This document shows, piece after piece, positions 1 through 6,215 of a stretch of DNA of 12,777 nucleotides. Under the pieces are notes generated by a model, which saw nothing but the letters and a program-made list of their open reading frames with translations, was not told the origin of the DNA and did no database searches. The position numbers were made by a program, and so were the translations under genes. Each line of letters opens with the position of its first letter. The first letter of the stretch is position 1. Location: contig JAGLBK010000065.1 in NCBI GenBank assembly GCA_018260275.1, positions 1-12,777 of the forward strand. The letters are read 5' to 3'. This stretch comes from Deinococcus sp. GTDB lineage: Bacteria; Deinococcota; Deinococci; Deinococcales; Deinococcaceae.

Positions 1-40
1 TTTTCGCCCACTGTGCCTCTGTGAGGTCAGTTCGCGACAT
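1..40 (-). CDS. Transposase N-terminus, IS5-like (partial)
   Basis: Only the first 13 codons are present, reading MSRTDLTEAQWAK before the window ends. The pattern D-L-T-x-x-Q-W near the N-terminus is typical of IS5-family (IS427-type) transposases, whose first domain is a small DNA-binding region. The start ATG is the complement of 38-40. Upstream of it lies CAGGGC, a weak ribosome-binding sequence. The frame overlaps the last 14 bases of the neighbouring membrane-protein frame, which reads into the insertion sequence end. The family call rests on these few residues and on the likely IS end at base 74, so it is probable but not proven. Confidence 0.6.
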   Translation of the reverse strand, partial: MSRTDLTEAQWAK

Positions 41-74
41 GCCCTGATTTTACCAATTTCAGCCGGACACACCC
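1..74 (-). mobile_element. Left end of an IS5-type insertion sequence (partial)
   Basis: Read on the minus strand, the element appears to begin at base 74 with GGGTGTGTCCGG, directly after a TA dinucleotide (75-76), and runs off the window at base 1. About 34 bases inside this end lies the start of a transposase-like reading frame (40 to 1). Many IS5 relatives of the IS427 type have GGG-starting ends and short TA-containing target sites, which fits. The boundary is inferred because the other end, the full inverted repeat and the target duplication lie outside the window. Confidence 0.6.
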
Positions 75-362
75 TAGCGACCCCAGCACGGCGGTGGTCA
101 CCATGCCGGATGTGGGCGACCCCGACAGACCGACCAGAGCCAGCAGCCAGGGCACGCTGAGCAGAAACAGTGCCAGCGGCAGGTAGCGCCAGAAGGGTGG
201 ATGCGCCGACAGACGCAGGCCGAAGCGCCCTTCGCGGGGCTGAAGCGTCAGGGGCTTTTTGCGGGTCGTCACCACCGGGGGCCAGGGCACAGGCCGACTG
301 GTAGCGGAAACAGAATCCGGCGACACAGAACCCAGTGGCACAGAATCCGGCGGCACTTTCAT
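27..362 (-). CDS. Small membrane protein truncated by an insertion sequence
   Basis: The frame encodes 111 residues. Residues 1-40 are proline- and serine-rich with a pentapeptide repeat (PPDSV, PLGSV, SPDSV). Residues about 57-80 form a strong hydrophobic segment, and 85-96 may begin a second. Residues 97-111 (GCVRLKLVKSGHVAN) are encoded by the likely insertion sequence end at 27-74, so the native C-terminus is missing and the last residues are fortuitous. The ATG at 360-362 follows GAGGGAAACATC, a reasonable ribosome-binding site. The gene lies 52 bases after the ABC-F stop on the same strand and may share its transcript. I do not recognise the family. It is likely a remnant, though it could still be translated. 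Confidence 0.55.
   Translation of the reverse strand: MKVPPDSVPLGSVSPDSVSATSRPVPWPPVVTTRKKPLTLQPREGRFGLRLSAHPPFWRYLPLALFLLSVPWLLALVGLSGSPTSGMVTTAVLGSLGCVRLKLVKSGHVAN
310..354 (-). repeat. Three 15-bp tandem repeats encoding a pentapeptide
   Basis: Three consecutive 15-base units (310-324, 325-339, 340-354) all start ACAGAA on the plus strand. The outer two share ACAGAATCCGGCG. On the minus strand they encode the PDSV-like repeat near the N-terminus of the small membrane protein, keeping its frame. Confidence 0.7.
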
Positions 363-414
363 GATGTTTCCCTCATGATGGCGGGCAGTATCGGGGTCAA
401 AGTTCAGCGATTCG

Positions 415-2499
415 TCAGGCGATATATTCCAGTCGCTCGAACCACTGGCGGCGGGTCAGCAGCGGCCCGTCCGCGCCCAGCTGTACCCGGCCCACGTTCC
501 AGCGCTCGAACAGAATCCGCAGCGTCCCGCCCAGCAGCGCCGCGCCGTACCATGCCGGGGCCGGGGCCGACCAGCGCAGAGTTTGCCCGTCCCAGGCCAG
601 GTGCGGGCAGCTTTCGTCGCGGGCCGCCCAAAACATGCCGCCGCGCTGCCCATCCGTCCAGTCTCCCAGCTTCTGTGCCCGCACGGTCAGCGGCGGCTCA
701 CGCACCTGCTCGTCCCACTGCGGGGCGGCAAAAGCGGCGGCATAGAGGTCATAAATCTGCTGCCCCAGCTCATGCGCCCGCGAACGCAGCCGGGCTTCCT
801 CACGCCCAGTCAGGCGGCCCGGCGACTGGTCCAGCGCGGCGCGAATGGCGCTCAGTTCGTTTTCGGTGGCGACCAGCTGCTGCCGGGCGGTGGGTTCGGG
901 CGGCGGCGGCGGCGGGTCGCCTTCTAGAGTGCGGGCGGGGTCGTCGTACACGCGGCTCCCCCAGCCCTGCACCTCGCGCAGCACGCCGCCCTCGATGATC
1001 CACAGGCGGTTGGCGACCTCGCGGGCAAAGCGGCGGTCATGCGTCACGATGACCACCGCACCCGAATAGGCGTGAACGGCGTGTTCAAGTGCTTGCAACG
1101 CCTCGACATCCAGGTGGTTGGTCGGTTCGTCGAGCAGCAGCAGGTCGGCGCGGAGGCTGCTCACCAGCGCCAGCCCGGCCCGCGCCCGTTCGCCGCCGGA
1201 GAGGATTTCGGGTGTTTTGTCCCAGTCGGCGGCGGTAAATCCGGCCCGGCCCAGAATCGCGCCCGTCTGTTTGCCGAAACGGCGCTCGAACTGCCCGTGC
1301 AGCGTCTCGCCCGGATGCAGGCCGTGCCAGGTCTGATCCAGGCTCGCCACGCTGACGCCTCCGGCCAGCTGAAACTGCGGCTCCGGGGGGCCGGGATCGG
1401 GCTGCGTTTCGCCCGCCAGCAGCCGCATCAGCGTAGTCTTGCCGGTGCCGTTTGCGCCCATTAGCGCCACGCGGTCGCCCTGGCGCAGCCTGAACGCAGC
1501 GTCGGACAGTACGGTGTGTTCGCCGTAACTTTGGCTGAGGTGCTCACCCCAGGCCACCACCCGCGCCTGCGCCGTGCCCGCCAGCAGCCGCATTCTGAGC
1601 TGGCGTTCGGGCAGCGGAGCCTCGGCGACGGTTACCCGCCCGGCCCGCGTTTTCAGGGCACTGGACGGTTTGCCGCGCCGGTCGAGCCACTCCACGCTGC
1701 CGCGCAGCCGCTGCGCCTCTTGCCCGGTCAGTCTGGCGGCGCGGGTCTGGGTGCGGCGTTCCAGGTCGCGCTGTGCCCGCGCCCGCGTGTAGCCGCCCGC
1801 GTAATCCTGCGCCTCGCCGCCTTCCAGCCACAGGTTACGGGTCGCTACGGCGTCCAGAAAGTCGCGGTCATGGCTGGTTAGCAGCGTGCCGCCCCGGAAA
1901 TTTAGCAGCCAGCCTTCGAGCCACTCGCGCATGCGGATGTCGAGGTGATTGGTCGGTTCATCCAGCACCAGCAGCTCGGGTTCGCGGGCCAGGGCCAGCG
2001 CCAGCGCCAGCCGGGTGCGCTCGCCGCCCGAGAGCGTGGCCGCCTCACGGTCCAGAAAGCGGGTCAGGTCCAGCATGCCCAGAATCCGCCGCAGCCGCGA
2101 GGGCCACGCGAACGCCTCGGCGCTTTCCAGGCGGGCGTTCAGCTCGGTCCACTGGTGCAGCCGGCCGGGGTCGCCCAGGTCGGCCTCCAGCGCCAGCAGC
2201 GCCGCCTCGGCCTCGCGGTAGGGGTGTGCGGCGGCAGTCAGCTGGCGAACGCTGAGGCCCGGCGGGTGCGCGTGGTGCTGCTCCAGCACGGCCACCCGCA
2301 AGCCGTCAGCCTGCCAGACGGTGCCGTCTTCAGGTGGGATTTCGCCCAGCAGCGCCCGCAGCAGCGTGGTTTTCCCGGCTCCGTTGCGGCCCAGCAGCGC
2401 CACCCGCTCGCCCGCCACCACGCTCAGCGACACGTCTGCCAGAATGACCCGTTCGCCGTACACGACGGAAATATTCTCGGCACTCAGCAGCGTGGACAT
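415..2499 (-). CDS. ABC-F family ATP-binding protein
   Basis: This 694-residue protein has two ABC ATPase domains and no membrane segments, the layout of the ABC-F family. These proteins act in the cytoplasm on the ribosome, aiding translation or protecting it from antibiotics. Domain 1 has Walker A GRNGAGKTT (37-45), signature LSGGE (156-160), Walker B LLVLDEPTNHLD (176-187) and an H-loop at 208-211. Domain 2 has GANGTGKTT (348-356), LSGGE (433-437), LLLLDEPTNHLD (453-464) and an H-loop at 486-488. The linker between them (about 232-310) is arginine-rich, as expected for the region that contacts tRNA. A proline run (529-534) leads to a helical stretch and then an unfamiliar tail (about 600-694). 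The start has no clear ribosome-binding site but has a TACCCT -10 box 8 bases upstream, suggesting leaderless expression. The exact subfamily is not clear. Confidence 0.93.
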   Translation of the reverse strand: MSTLLSAENISVVYGERVILADVSLSVVAGERVALLGRNGAGKTTLLRALLGEIPPEDGTVWQADGLRVAVLEQHHAHPPGLSVRQLTAAAHPYREAEAALLALEADLGDPGRLHQWTELNARLESAEAFAWPSRLRRILGMLDLTRFLDREAATLSGGERTRLALALALAREPELLVLDEPTNHLDIRMREWLEGWLLNFRGGTLLTSHDRDFLDAVATRNLWLEGGEAQDYAGGYTRARAQRDLERRTQTRAARLTGQEAQRLRGSVEWLDRRGKPSSALKTRAGRVTVAEAPLPERQLRMRLLAGTAQARVVAWGEHLSQSYGEHTVLSDAAFRLRQGDRVALMGANGTGKTTLMRLLAGETQPDPGPPEPQFQLAGGVSVASLDQTWHGLHPGETLHGQFERRFGKQTGAILGRAGFTAADWDKTPEILSGGERARAGLALVSSLRADLLLLDEPTNHLDVEALQALEHAVHAYSGAVVIVTHDRRFAREVANRLWIIEGGVLREVQGWGSRVYDDPARTLEGDPPPPPPEPTARQQLVATENELSAIRAALDQSPGRLTGREEARLRSRAHELGQQIYDLYAAAFAAPQWDEQVREPPLTVRAQKLGDWTDGQRGGMFWAARDESCPHLAWDGQTLRWSAPAPAWYGAALLGGTLRILFERWNVGRVQLGADGPLLTRRQWFERLEYIA

Positions 2500-2507
2500 C
2501 GCCAGCG

Positions 2508-2513
2508 AGGGTA
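2508..2513 (-). promoter_or_regulatory. Putative leaderless -10 box for the ABC-F gene
   Basis: On the minus strand TACCCT ends 8 bases before the ATG. This matches the TANNNT pattern that in Deinococcus often sits just upstream of leaderless start codons. No convincing -35 box is seen, and the gene lacks a ribosome-binding site, which is consistent. Confidence 0.4.
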
Positions 2514-2624
2514 GCAGAGTGCCGGGCGCCCTGGCCTGCGCCAGATCAAGCAGGGGCCGCTGCGCCAGCTGGCCTACCCCCGAATGATGAAGATATGAAA
2601 CCGCCCACTGTGCGAGAGTGCTTC

Positions 2625-3221
2625 ATGATCTCTCATTCCCGGTTCATTATCAGTGTGGCCCTGTTGTTGAGCCTGGGTGGGCAGGCCAGTGCACAGGAAG
2701 TGCTACCGCGCACGCTGCGCTTTATGCAGGCGGCGGCGGAAGTCCCTTTCGAGCCGCTGCAGACAAAGGCCAGTGAACACGGCTTCGACTGTCTGGCCCC
2801 GGCGCTGTTTACCTACGACAATTCGGCCCTGGCGACCCAGTCGGTCAACGAGTGGCTCAAAATGAACGGCCTTCAGGCGCAGACCGTCGATTCTTCGCCC
2901 GGTCTGGTGCAGTGGAAGGCTACCGGCAGCGGCAATACCGACCTGTACGCCATGTGGGAGGCGACCAGCGGCGGCGGCAAGCTGTGGATGTGCTCCGGGA
3001 CCGACCACGCCGCCCAGGCCCGGCGCGACGAACAGGCTGCGCAGGCTTCCCGGAGCGGGTCGGGATCGCCGCAGCGTGAGGAAACCCTGGCTACCGATGA
3101 GGCTCCACCGTCTCACACCAGACTTCGCATTCCACTGTGGGCCATCATTGCCCTGGGCAGTGCCGTCGCGGGCGGTGCGACCCGGAGCATCCACAAAAAT
3201 CCTTTCAGCCCGGACGAATAA
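2625..3221 (+). CDS. Secreted or membrane-anchored protein of unknown function
   Basis: From the ATG at 2625 the product is 198 residues. It opens with a signal peptide: MISHSRF, a hydrophobic core, then ASA|QE, so cleavage is predicted after residue 23. The middle part contains two cysteines (about residues 55 and 123), a possible disulfide outside the cell. A serine-, glutamate- and glutamine-rich stretch precedes a second hydrophobic segment near the C-terminus (about 169-185) and a short positive tail, so the mature protein may be anchored in the membrane. An in-frame ATG at 2595 would add ten residues. I prefer 2625 because it gives a normal signal peptide and has GAGAG six bases upstream. 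It is transcribed divergently from the ABC-F gene. I do not recognise the family. Confidence 0.75.
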   Translation: MISHSRFIISVALLLSLGGQASAQEVLPRTLRFMQAAAEVPFEPLQTKASEHGFDCLAPALFTYDNSALATQSVNEWLKMNGLQAQTVDSSPGLVQWKATGSGNTDLYAMWEATSGGGKLWMCSGTDHAAQARRDEQAAQASRSGSGSPQREETLATDEAPPSHTRLRIPLWAIIALGSAVAGGATRSIHKNPFSPDE

Positions 3222-3272
3222 CCCAGATGAATGACTAAGACGAATAGCCGAGCAGAGTAACCGGAGGGTCTA

Positions 3273-3653
3273 ACGAACAAGCGCGAACGTGAAATCAAAA
3301 CCGGCTGGACCATCGTGACGGTCATCCTGGGCCTTTTGCTGCTGCTCTCGCTGAGTATCGGCGTGCTGCTGCCCATGCTGGCCGGAGGCAACGTGTCTAT
3401 TTCCAGTCTCGTGCGGCTGGCGCTCACAGTGGGCCTGTCCTGGCTGGTCTATCAGGGCCGGGGCTGGGCGCGGTTCGTGCTGGTCGGGCTGCTGCTGCTG
3501 AGTACCGTGTCGCTGCTGGTCGGGGCCAGTCTGCTGCCCGGCGTGCTGCATACGGTTTTGCTGCTCATGGCGCTGCTGCACCTCGCCTGTGGTGTGAGTC
3601 TGGTGGCCGTTCCAGCCGTCAACCGTTATTTCGAGTACGCCAGCAGGCAGTAG
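3273..3653 (+). CDS. Small four-helix membrane protein, apparent ACG start
   Basis: The frame encodes about 126 residues with four hydrophobic helices (about 13-37, 41-60, 66-88 and 91-113), so it is an inner-membrane protein. I do not recognise the family. GRGWARF between helices 2 and 3 is a likely cytoplasmic or interfacial turn. The first standard start is GTG at 3315, which has no ribosome-binding site and would drop a charged N-terminus (NKREREIKTGW). A strong GGAGG (3263-3267) lies five bases before ACG at 3273, exactly where a start is expected, so ACG is probably the start or a mutated ATG. An in-frame TAA at 3258 rules out a longer frame. The stop overlaps the end of the ABC-F relic on the other strand. 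Confidence 0.65.
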   Translation, partial: TNKREREIKTGWTIVTVILGLLLLLSLSIGVLLPMLAGGNVSISSLVRLALTVGLSWLVYQGRGWARFVLVGLLLLSTVSLLVGASLLPGVLHTVLLLMALLHLACGVSLVAVPAVNRYFEYASRQ

Positions 3654-3810
3654 CGGCCCCGCGTTCCAGCAGGCGGGTCACGTCGAGCCTTCCCAGAGTG
3701 AGCCGTATCTGTGACAGCCCCGGCACTTTCCGGGCACTCAGACTTGCCGGGTCGCCAAAAACGACGGTGAGTTCCTTGGCGCTCAGTACGGTGCTGGGTG
3801 GCCTGGTCAT
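3649..3810 (-). pseudogene. Relic of an ABC-F gene with a large internal deletion
   Basis: The minus-strand translation from the ATG at 3808-3810 begins with STVLSAKELTVVFGD (relic residues 6-20), which aligns with STLLSAENISVVYGE at the start of the intact ABC-F protein. It then jumps to LGRLDVTRLLERGAAT (39-54), which aligns with LGMLDLTRFLDREAAT at residues 140-155 of the intact protein (11 of 16 identical). About 110 residues, including the Walker A motif, are missing between these parts, and everything after the AAT is lost. The match stops at the end of the neighbouring four-helix gene. This is seen directly by comparing the two regions. It is too short to function as an ATPase. Confidence 0.7.
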
Positions 3811-3832
3811 CGGGTAGGAAGGGAGCTGAGCT

Positions 3833-3838
3833 TAGAAT
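3833..3838 (+). promoter_or_regulatory. Leaderless -10 box TAGAAT
   Basis: TAGAAT ends five bases before the ATG at 3844. The spacing would place the transcription start at or next to the start codon. There is no ribosome-binding site, as expected for a leaderless message. No good -35 box is visible. Confidence 0.55.
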
Positions 3839-3843
3839 GAAGC

Positions 3844-4326
3844 ATGAAGCTCTCACCGCGCCAGGTGGTTACGGGGCTGACCGTTCTGGGTGGCCTTGGA
3901 TTCATCTGGCTGACGCTACAGGTGGGCCGGTGTTTTATGGCTGCTTTTGCCGCCACCCTGGAGTTCTTCATTAAGGTTGTCGCACTGCTGGGCGGCGGCT
4001 GGATGGAAGGTCACATCTTTGATTACGCTGCCGACGAGAGGGCTTGCAGGGCACTGGGGGAAGCTCAGGTCCTCGTTATGCTTGCGGCTGTCGCCTTTTG
4101 CGGTGGCCTGCTCTGGCTCTGGCTACTCAACCGCCGCGAACGGCCCACCGAAAAAATCGCGGCTCCAGTCCACGCCCGGCCTGCTTCCACAGAGCCAGGC
4201 CCCAGTAGTGCAGCAGATTCCAGCCAGCCTGACCTCGGCAGCCCAGACCCCACCGGACGGGGCCGCCGCCGCTCCGCCGAGTGGCCGTACGAATGGCTGG
4301 ACGAGTCGCCTGAAAAAGAAGGCTGA
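3844..4326 (+). CDS. Membrane protein of unknown function
   Basis: The 160-residue product has hydrophobic segments at about 8-26, 30-51 and 74-95, then a hydrophilic tail (97-160) rich in proline, serine, arginine and acidic residues that likely lies in the cytoplasm and is probably flexible. Two cysteines (30 and 68) flank the loop between the second and third segments. I do not recognise the family. The start is supported by a TAGAAT box five bases upstream, giving a leaderless transcript. A hairpin terminator begins 14 bases after the stop, so the gene is probably transcribed alone. Confidence 0.75.
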   Translation: MKLSPRQVVTGLTVLGGLGFIWLTLQVGRCFMAAFAATLEFFIKVVALLGGGWMEGHIFDYAADERACRALGEAQVLVMLAAVAFCGGLLWLWLLNRRERPTEKIAAPVHARPASTEPGPSSAADSSQPDLGSPDPTGRGRRRSAEWPYEWLDESPEKEG

Positions 4327-4327
4327 C

Positions 4328-4379
4328 CTAAAACAGTTTGCATAAAAAGGCCACGTTGTTTGTGGCCTTTTATGCCGAG
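4328..4379 (+). repeat. Dispersed terminator-type repeat, copy 1
   Basis: The 52-base segment from CTAAAACAGTTTGCAT to ATGCCGAG recurs at 11541-11593 on the opposite strand. In both places it directly follows or overlaps a stop codon, with the same polarity relative to the gene. The flanks and stems match, but the loop is GTTGTTT here and AAACAAC in the other copy, its exact reverse complement. Confidence 0.75.
4340..4375 (+). terminator. Hairpin terminator after the 160-residue membrane protein gene
   Basis: GCATAAAAAGGCCAC (4340-4354) pairs with GTGGCCTTTTATGC (4362-4375) around a seven-base loop, with one unpaired A. The T-run 4368-4371 sits at the base of the GC stem. The A-tract on the other arm makes it usable from both strands. 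Confidence 0.8.
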
Positions 4380-4576
4380 TGGAGCGAGTGACTGAAGACG
4401 AGCAGCTGGAATGATGGAGCCGTTTGGGGTGGGGTTCTCCAAATGGCGTAATTATGAAAGCTGCTCTAGACTCGAAAAGGGCAGCCGACATTCTCATCGC
4501 CAGGGCACCGGATTGACCCGGAATCCGCCAGCACCTTCAGGCCAATCTGCGCTGCTTTCACCTGTAAAACGGGCGC

Positions 4577-4582
4577 TATCAT
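4577..4582 (+). promoter_or_regulatory. Leaderless -10 box TATCAT for trhO
   Basis: TATCAT ends six bases before the trhO ATG at 4589 and no ribosome-binding site is present. This again fits the leaderless pattern. Bases 4380-4576 upstream show no gene that I can support. Confidence 0.5.
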
Positions 4583-4588
4583 GGCCGA

Positions 4589-5467
4589 ATGTCCGCGTTT
4601 ACCGTCGCCGCCCTGTACCAGTTTCGCGCCCTGGACAACCCCGCCGCGCTGCGGGAAGAACTGCTGGCCCTCGGCACGCGCCTGGGCCTGTGCGGCACGC
4701 TGATCGTGGCCGCCGAGGGCATCAACGGCACCGTGGCCGGTTCACGGGAGGCCATTACCGGGCTGCATGACTTTTTGCTGGCGGCCGGTTTTGGCGATCT
4801 GGAATACAAGGAGTCGGCGGCCAGCGAGCAGCCCTTCAAGCGCTACAAGGTGCGGCTGAAACAGGAAATCGTGACGCTGGGCGTGCCCGTCACGCCGCGT
4901 GAAAAGGTCGGCACCTACCTGAACCCCGACGAATGGAACGCCCTGATCGAACAGGAAGACGTGATTCTGATCGACACCCGCAACCGCTACGAGGTCAAGG
5001 CCGGAACCTTTCAGGGCGCCATTGACCCAGAAATAGAGAGCTTCCGAGAGTTTCCGGCCTGGGTAGACGAACACCTGGCCGGGGCGCAGGACAAAAAGAT
5101 TGCCATGTTCTGTACGGGCGGCATCCGCTGCGAAAAAAGTACCAGCCTGCTGCTGGAGCGCGGCTTTAAGGACGTGTATCACCTCAGGGGCGGCATCCTG
5201 CACTACCTCGAAGAGGTGCCCGAGGAGCGGAGCCGCTGGGACGGCGAATGTTTCGTGTTCGACGGGCGTGTCACGGTAGGCCACGGCCTGCGTGAAGGCG
5301 GCGCGGCGATGTGTCACTCGTGCGGCTGGCCCCTGAGTGCCCAGGAGCGCCAGCACCCGCAGTACGAGGAAGGCGTGAGCTGTCAGCACTGCCACGACCA
5401 GACCACCGACGCGCAGAAGGCGGCCTTCCGGGACCGCCAGCGGATGTACGAGGCCGGACTGGTCTGA
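4589..5467 (+). CDS. trhO: tRNA uridine(34) hydroxylase (rhodanese-domain, TrhO/YceA type)
   Basis: The 292-residue protein matches the UPF0176/TrhO family in length and layout. TrhO adds oxygen to uridine 34 in tRNA anticodons, making 5-hydroxyuridine, a wobble modification. Residues 1-100 form the N-terminal domain, with AAEGINGTV at 41-49, a family hallmark. The rhodanese domain spans about 110-210 and carries the active-site loop MFCTGGIRCEKS (173-184), with catalytic Cys175 and a second conserved Cys181. The C-terminal part has two CxxC pairs (242/245 and 265/268), likely a zinc site. The start is supported by the TATCAT box six bases upstream. The gene precedes a histidine phosphatase 44 bases downstream that appears to have its own promoter. 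Confidence 0.95.
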   Translation: MSAFTVAALYQFRALDNPAALREELLALGTRLGLCGTLIVAAEGINGTVAGSREAITGLHDFLLAAGFGDLEYKESAASEQPFKRYKVRLKQEIVTLGVPVTPREKVGTYLNPDEWNALIEQEDVILIDTRNRYEVKAGTFQGAIDPEIESFREFPAWVDEHLAGAQDKKIAMFCTGGIRCEKSTSLLLERGFKDVYHLRGGILHYLEEVPEERSRWDGECFVFDGRVTVGHGLREGGAAMCHSCGWPLSAQERQHPQYEEGVSCQHCHDQTTDAQKAAFRDRQRMYEAGLV

Positions 5468-5498
5468 ACCGCTTGACCCGGCCATGTTCGGAATGAGC

Positions 5499-5504
5499 GA
5501 TAGT
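5499..5504 (+). promoter_or_regulatory. Possible -10 box for the histidine phosphatase gene
   Basis: GATAGT ends seven bases before the ATG at 5512. TTGACC at 5473-5478 resembles a -35 box, but the gap of 20 bases is longer than usual. There is no clear ribosome-binding site, so leaderless expression is likely. Confidence 0.35.
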
Positions 5505-5511
5505 CGGGACC

Positions 5512-6153
5512 ATGACCGACCCCACCCACCTGTCCTCGGGCCGCCTGATTCTGGTACGCCACGGGCAAACCGCCCACAACAAGACCCGCCGCGTCCAGGG
5601 CCATATCGACGAACCGCTGGACGAGCTGGGGTGTGAGCAGGCGCACAAAGTCGGGCTGCACTTCCGGCAACTCGGTATTCGCGGCCCGCGTCTGGAATCC
5701 AGCGACCTCGCTTATGCCACCGCTCAGGCGATTCAGGCCGAAACGGGCGGCACCCTGGAGACCTTCCCGGCCCTGCGCGAGATTTCGATGGGCGAGTGGG
5801 AAGGCCAGCTGTACGACGAACTGGCCGTCAGCGACGCCGAATTACACGAGCAGTTCTGGAGCGGCGACCCTAGCATCCGGGCGCGGGGCGGTGAGAACGC
5901 TCAGGAAGTGGCCGAGCGGGTGTATGCCCACGCGCTGGCCCACTGGCCCCGGGCAGGCGAGACGGTGATTCTGGTGTCGCACGGGATTGCCATCGGTTCG
6001 CTGCTGGCGCGGCTGCTGGAACTCGATTATCAGGCCGAATTCCGTAGTGGACAACTGATTCATCGCAATACGGGCTATTCGATTCTGGAAGTCGATCCGG
6101 TCACCCGTGAAATTCTGAATCGTCAGCTGGGGCAGACGCCGCACCTCGACTGA
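5512..6153 (+). CDS. Histidine phosphatase family protein (phosphoglycerate mutase-like)
   Basis: The 213-residue protein belongs to the histidine phosphatase superfamily, soluble enzymes that move or remove phosphate through a phosphohistidine. The RHG motif lies at 16-18 (LILVRHGQTAHN), with His17 the predicted phosphate acceptor. Glu90 in LREISMGEWEG is the likely acid, and His157 in LVSHG is the second catalytic histidine. The usual SSDLxRAxxTA motif reads SSDLAYATAQA (63-73), so the conserved phosphate-binding arginine is a tyrosine here. The substrate cannot be told from sequence; phosphoglycerate, alpha-ribazole phosphate and nucleotide phosphates are all handled by relatives. The gene faces the Hsp20 gene tail to tail. 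Confidence 0.88.
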   Translation: MTDPTHLSSGRLILVRHGQTAHNKTRRVQGHIDEPLDELGCEQAHKVGLHFRQLGIRGPRLESSDLAYATAQAIQAETGGTLETFPALREISMGEWEGQLYDELAVSDAELHEQFWSGDPSIRARGGENAQEVAERVYAHALAHWPRAGETVILVSHGIAIGSLLARLLELDYQAEFRSGQLIHRNTGYSILEVDPVTREILNRQLGQTPHLD

Positions 6154-6170
6154 GCACCGCGCCGGGCAAC

Positions 6171-6195
6171 AAAAAACCCCGCCACTGGGGCGGGG
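6171..6195 (-). terminator. Terminator of the Hsp20 gene
   Basis: CCCCGCC (6177-6183) pairs with GGCGGGG (6189-6195) around a five-base loop. On the minus strand the stem is followed by six T (complement of 6171-6176), a classic intrinsic terminator for the Hsp20 transcript. In the plus direction only a short A-run follows, so it should work less well for the phosphatase gene. Confidence 0.88.
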
Positions 6196-6215
6196 AAAAG
6201 GAGAGCTAGTTAGGT

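Noticed and set aside
901..915. CGG/GGC triplet run in the ABC-F gene, and a similar run in pyrC near 10097 and 10480
   Set aside because: These simply encode proline or alanine stretches in GC-rich DNA, with no sign of a functional repeat array. No CRISPR array, tRNA or rRNA was seen in the window.
201..998. Plus-strand frame of 265 codons across the ABC-F 3' end and the small membrane protein
   Set aside because: It has extreme Arg, Ala and Pro content without domains, and it overlaps better-supported genes.
1945..2514. Plus-strand frame of 189 codons opposite the ABC-F gene
   Set aside because: It is antisense to the conserved Walker and signature motifs and has a Gln- and Arg-rich shadow composition.
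4065..4497. Two overlapping minus-strand frames over the end of the 160-residue membrane protein and its terminator
   Set aside because: They run across a hairpin terminator, have no ribosome-binding sites and show no recognisable domain.
4742..5485. Minus-strand frame of 247 codons opposite trhO
   Set aside because: It is antisense to a well-conserved enzyme and has no independent support.
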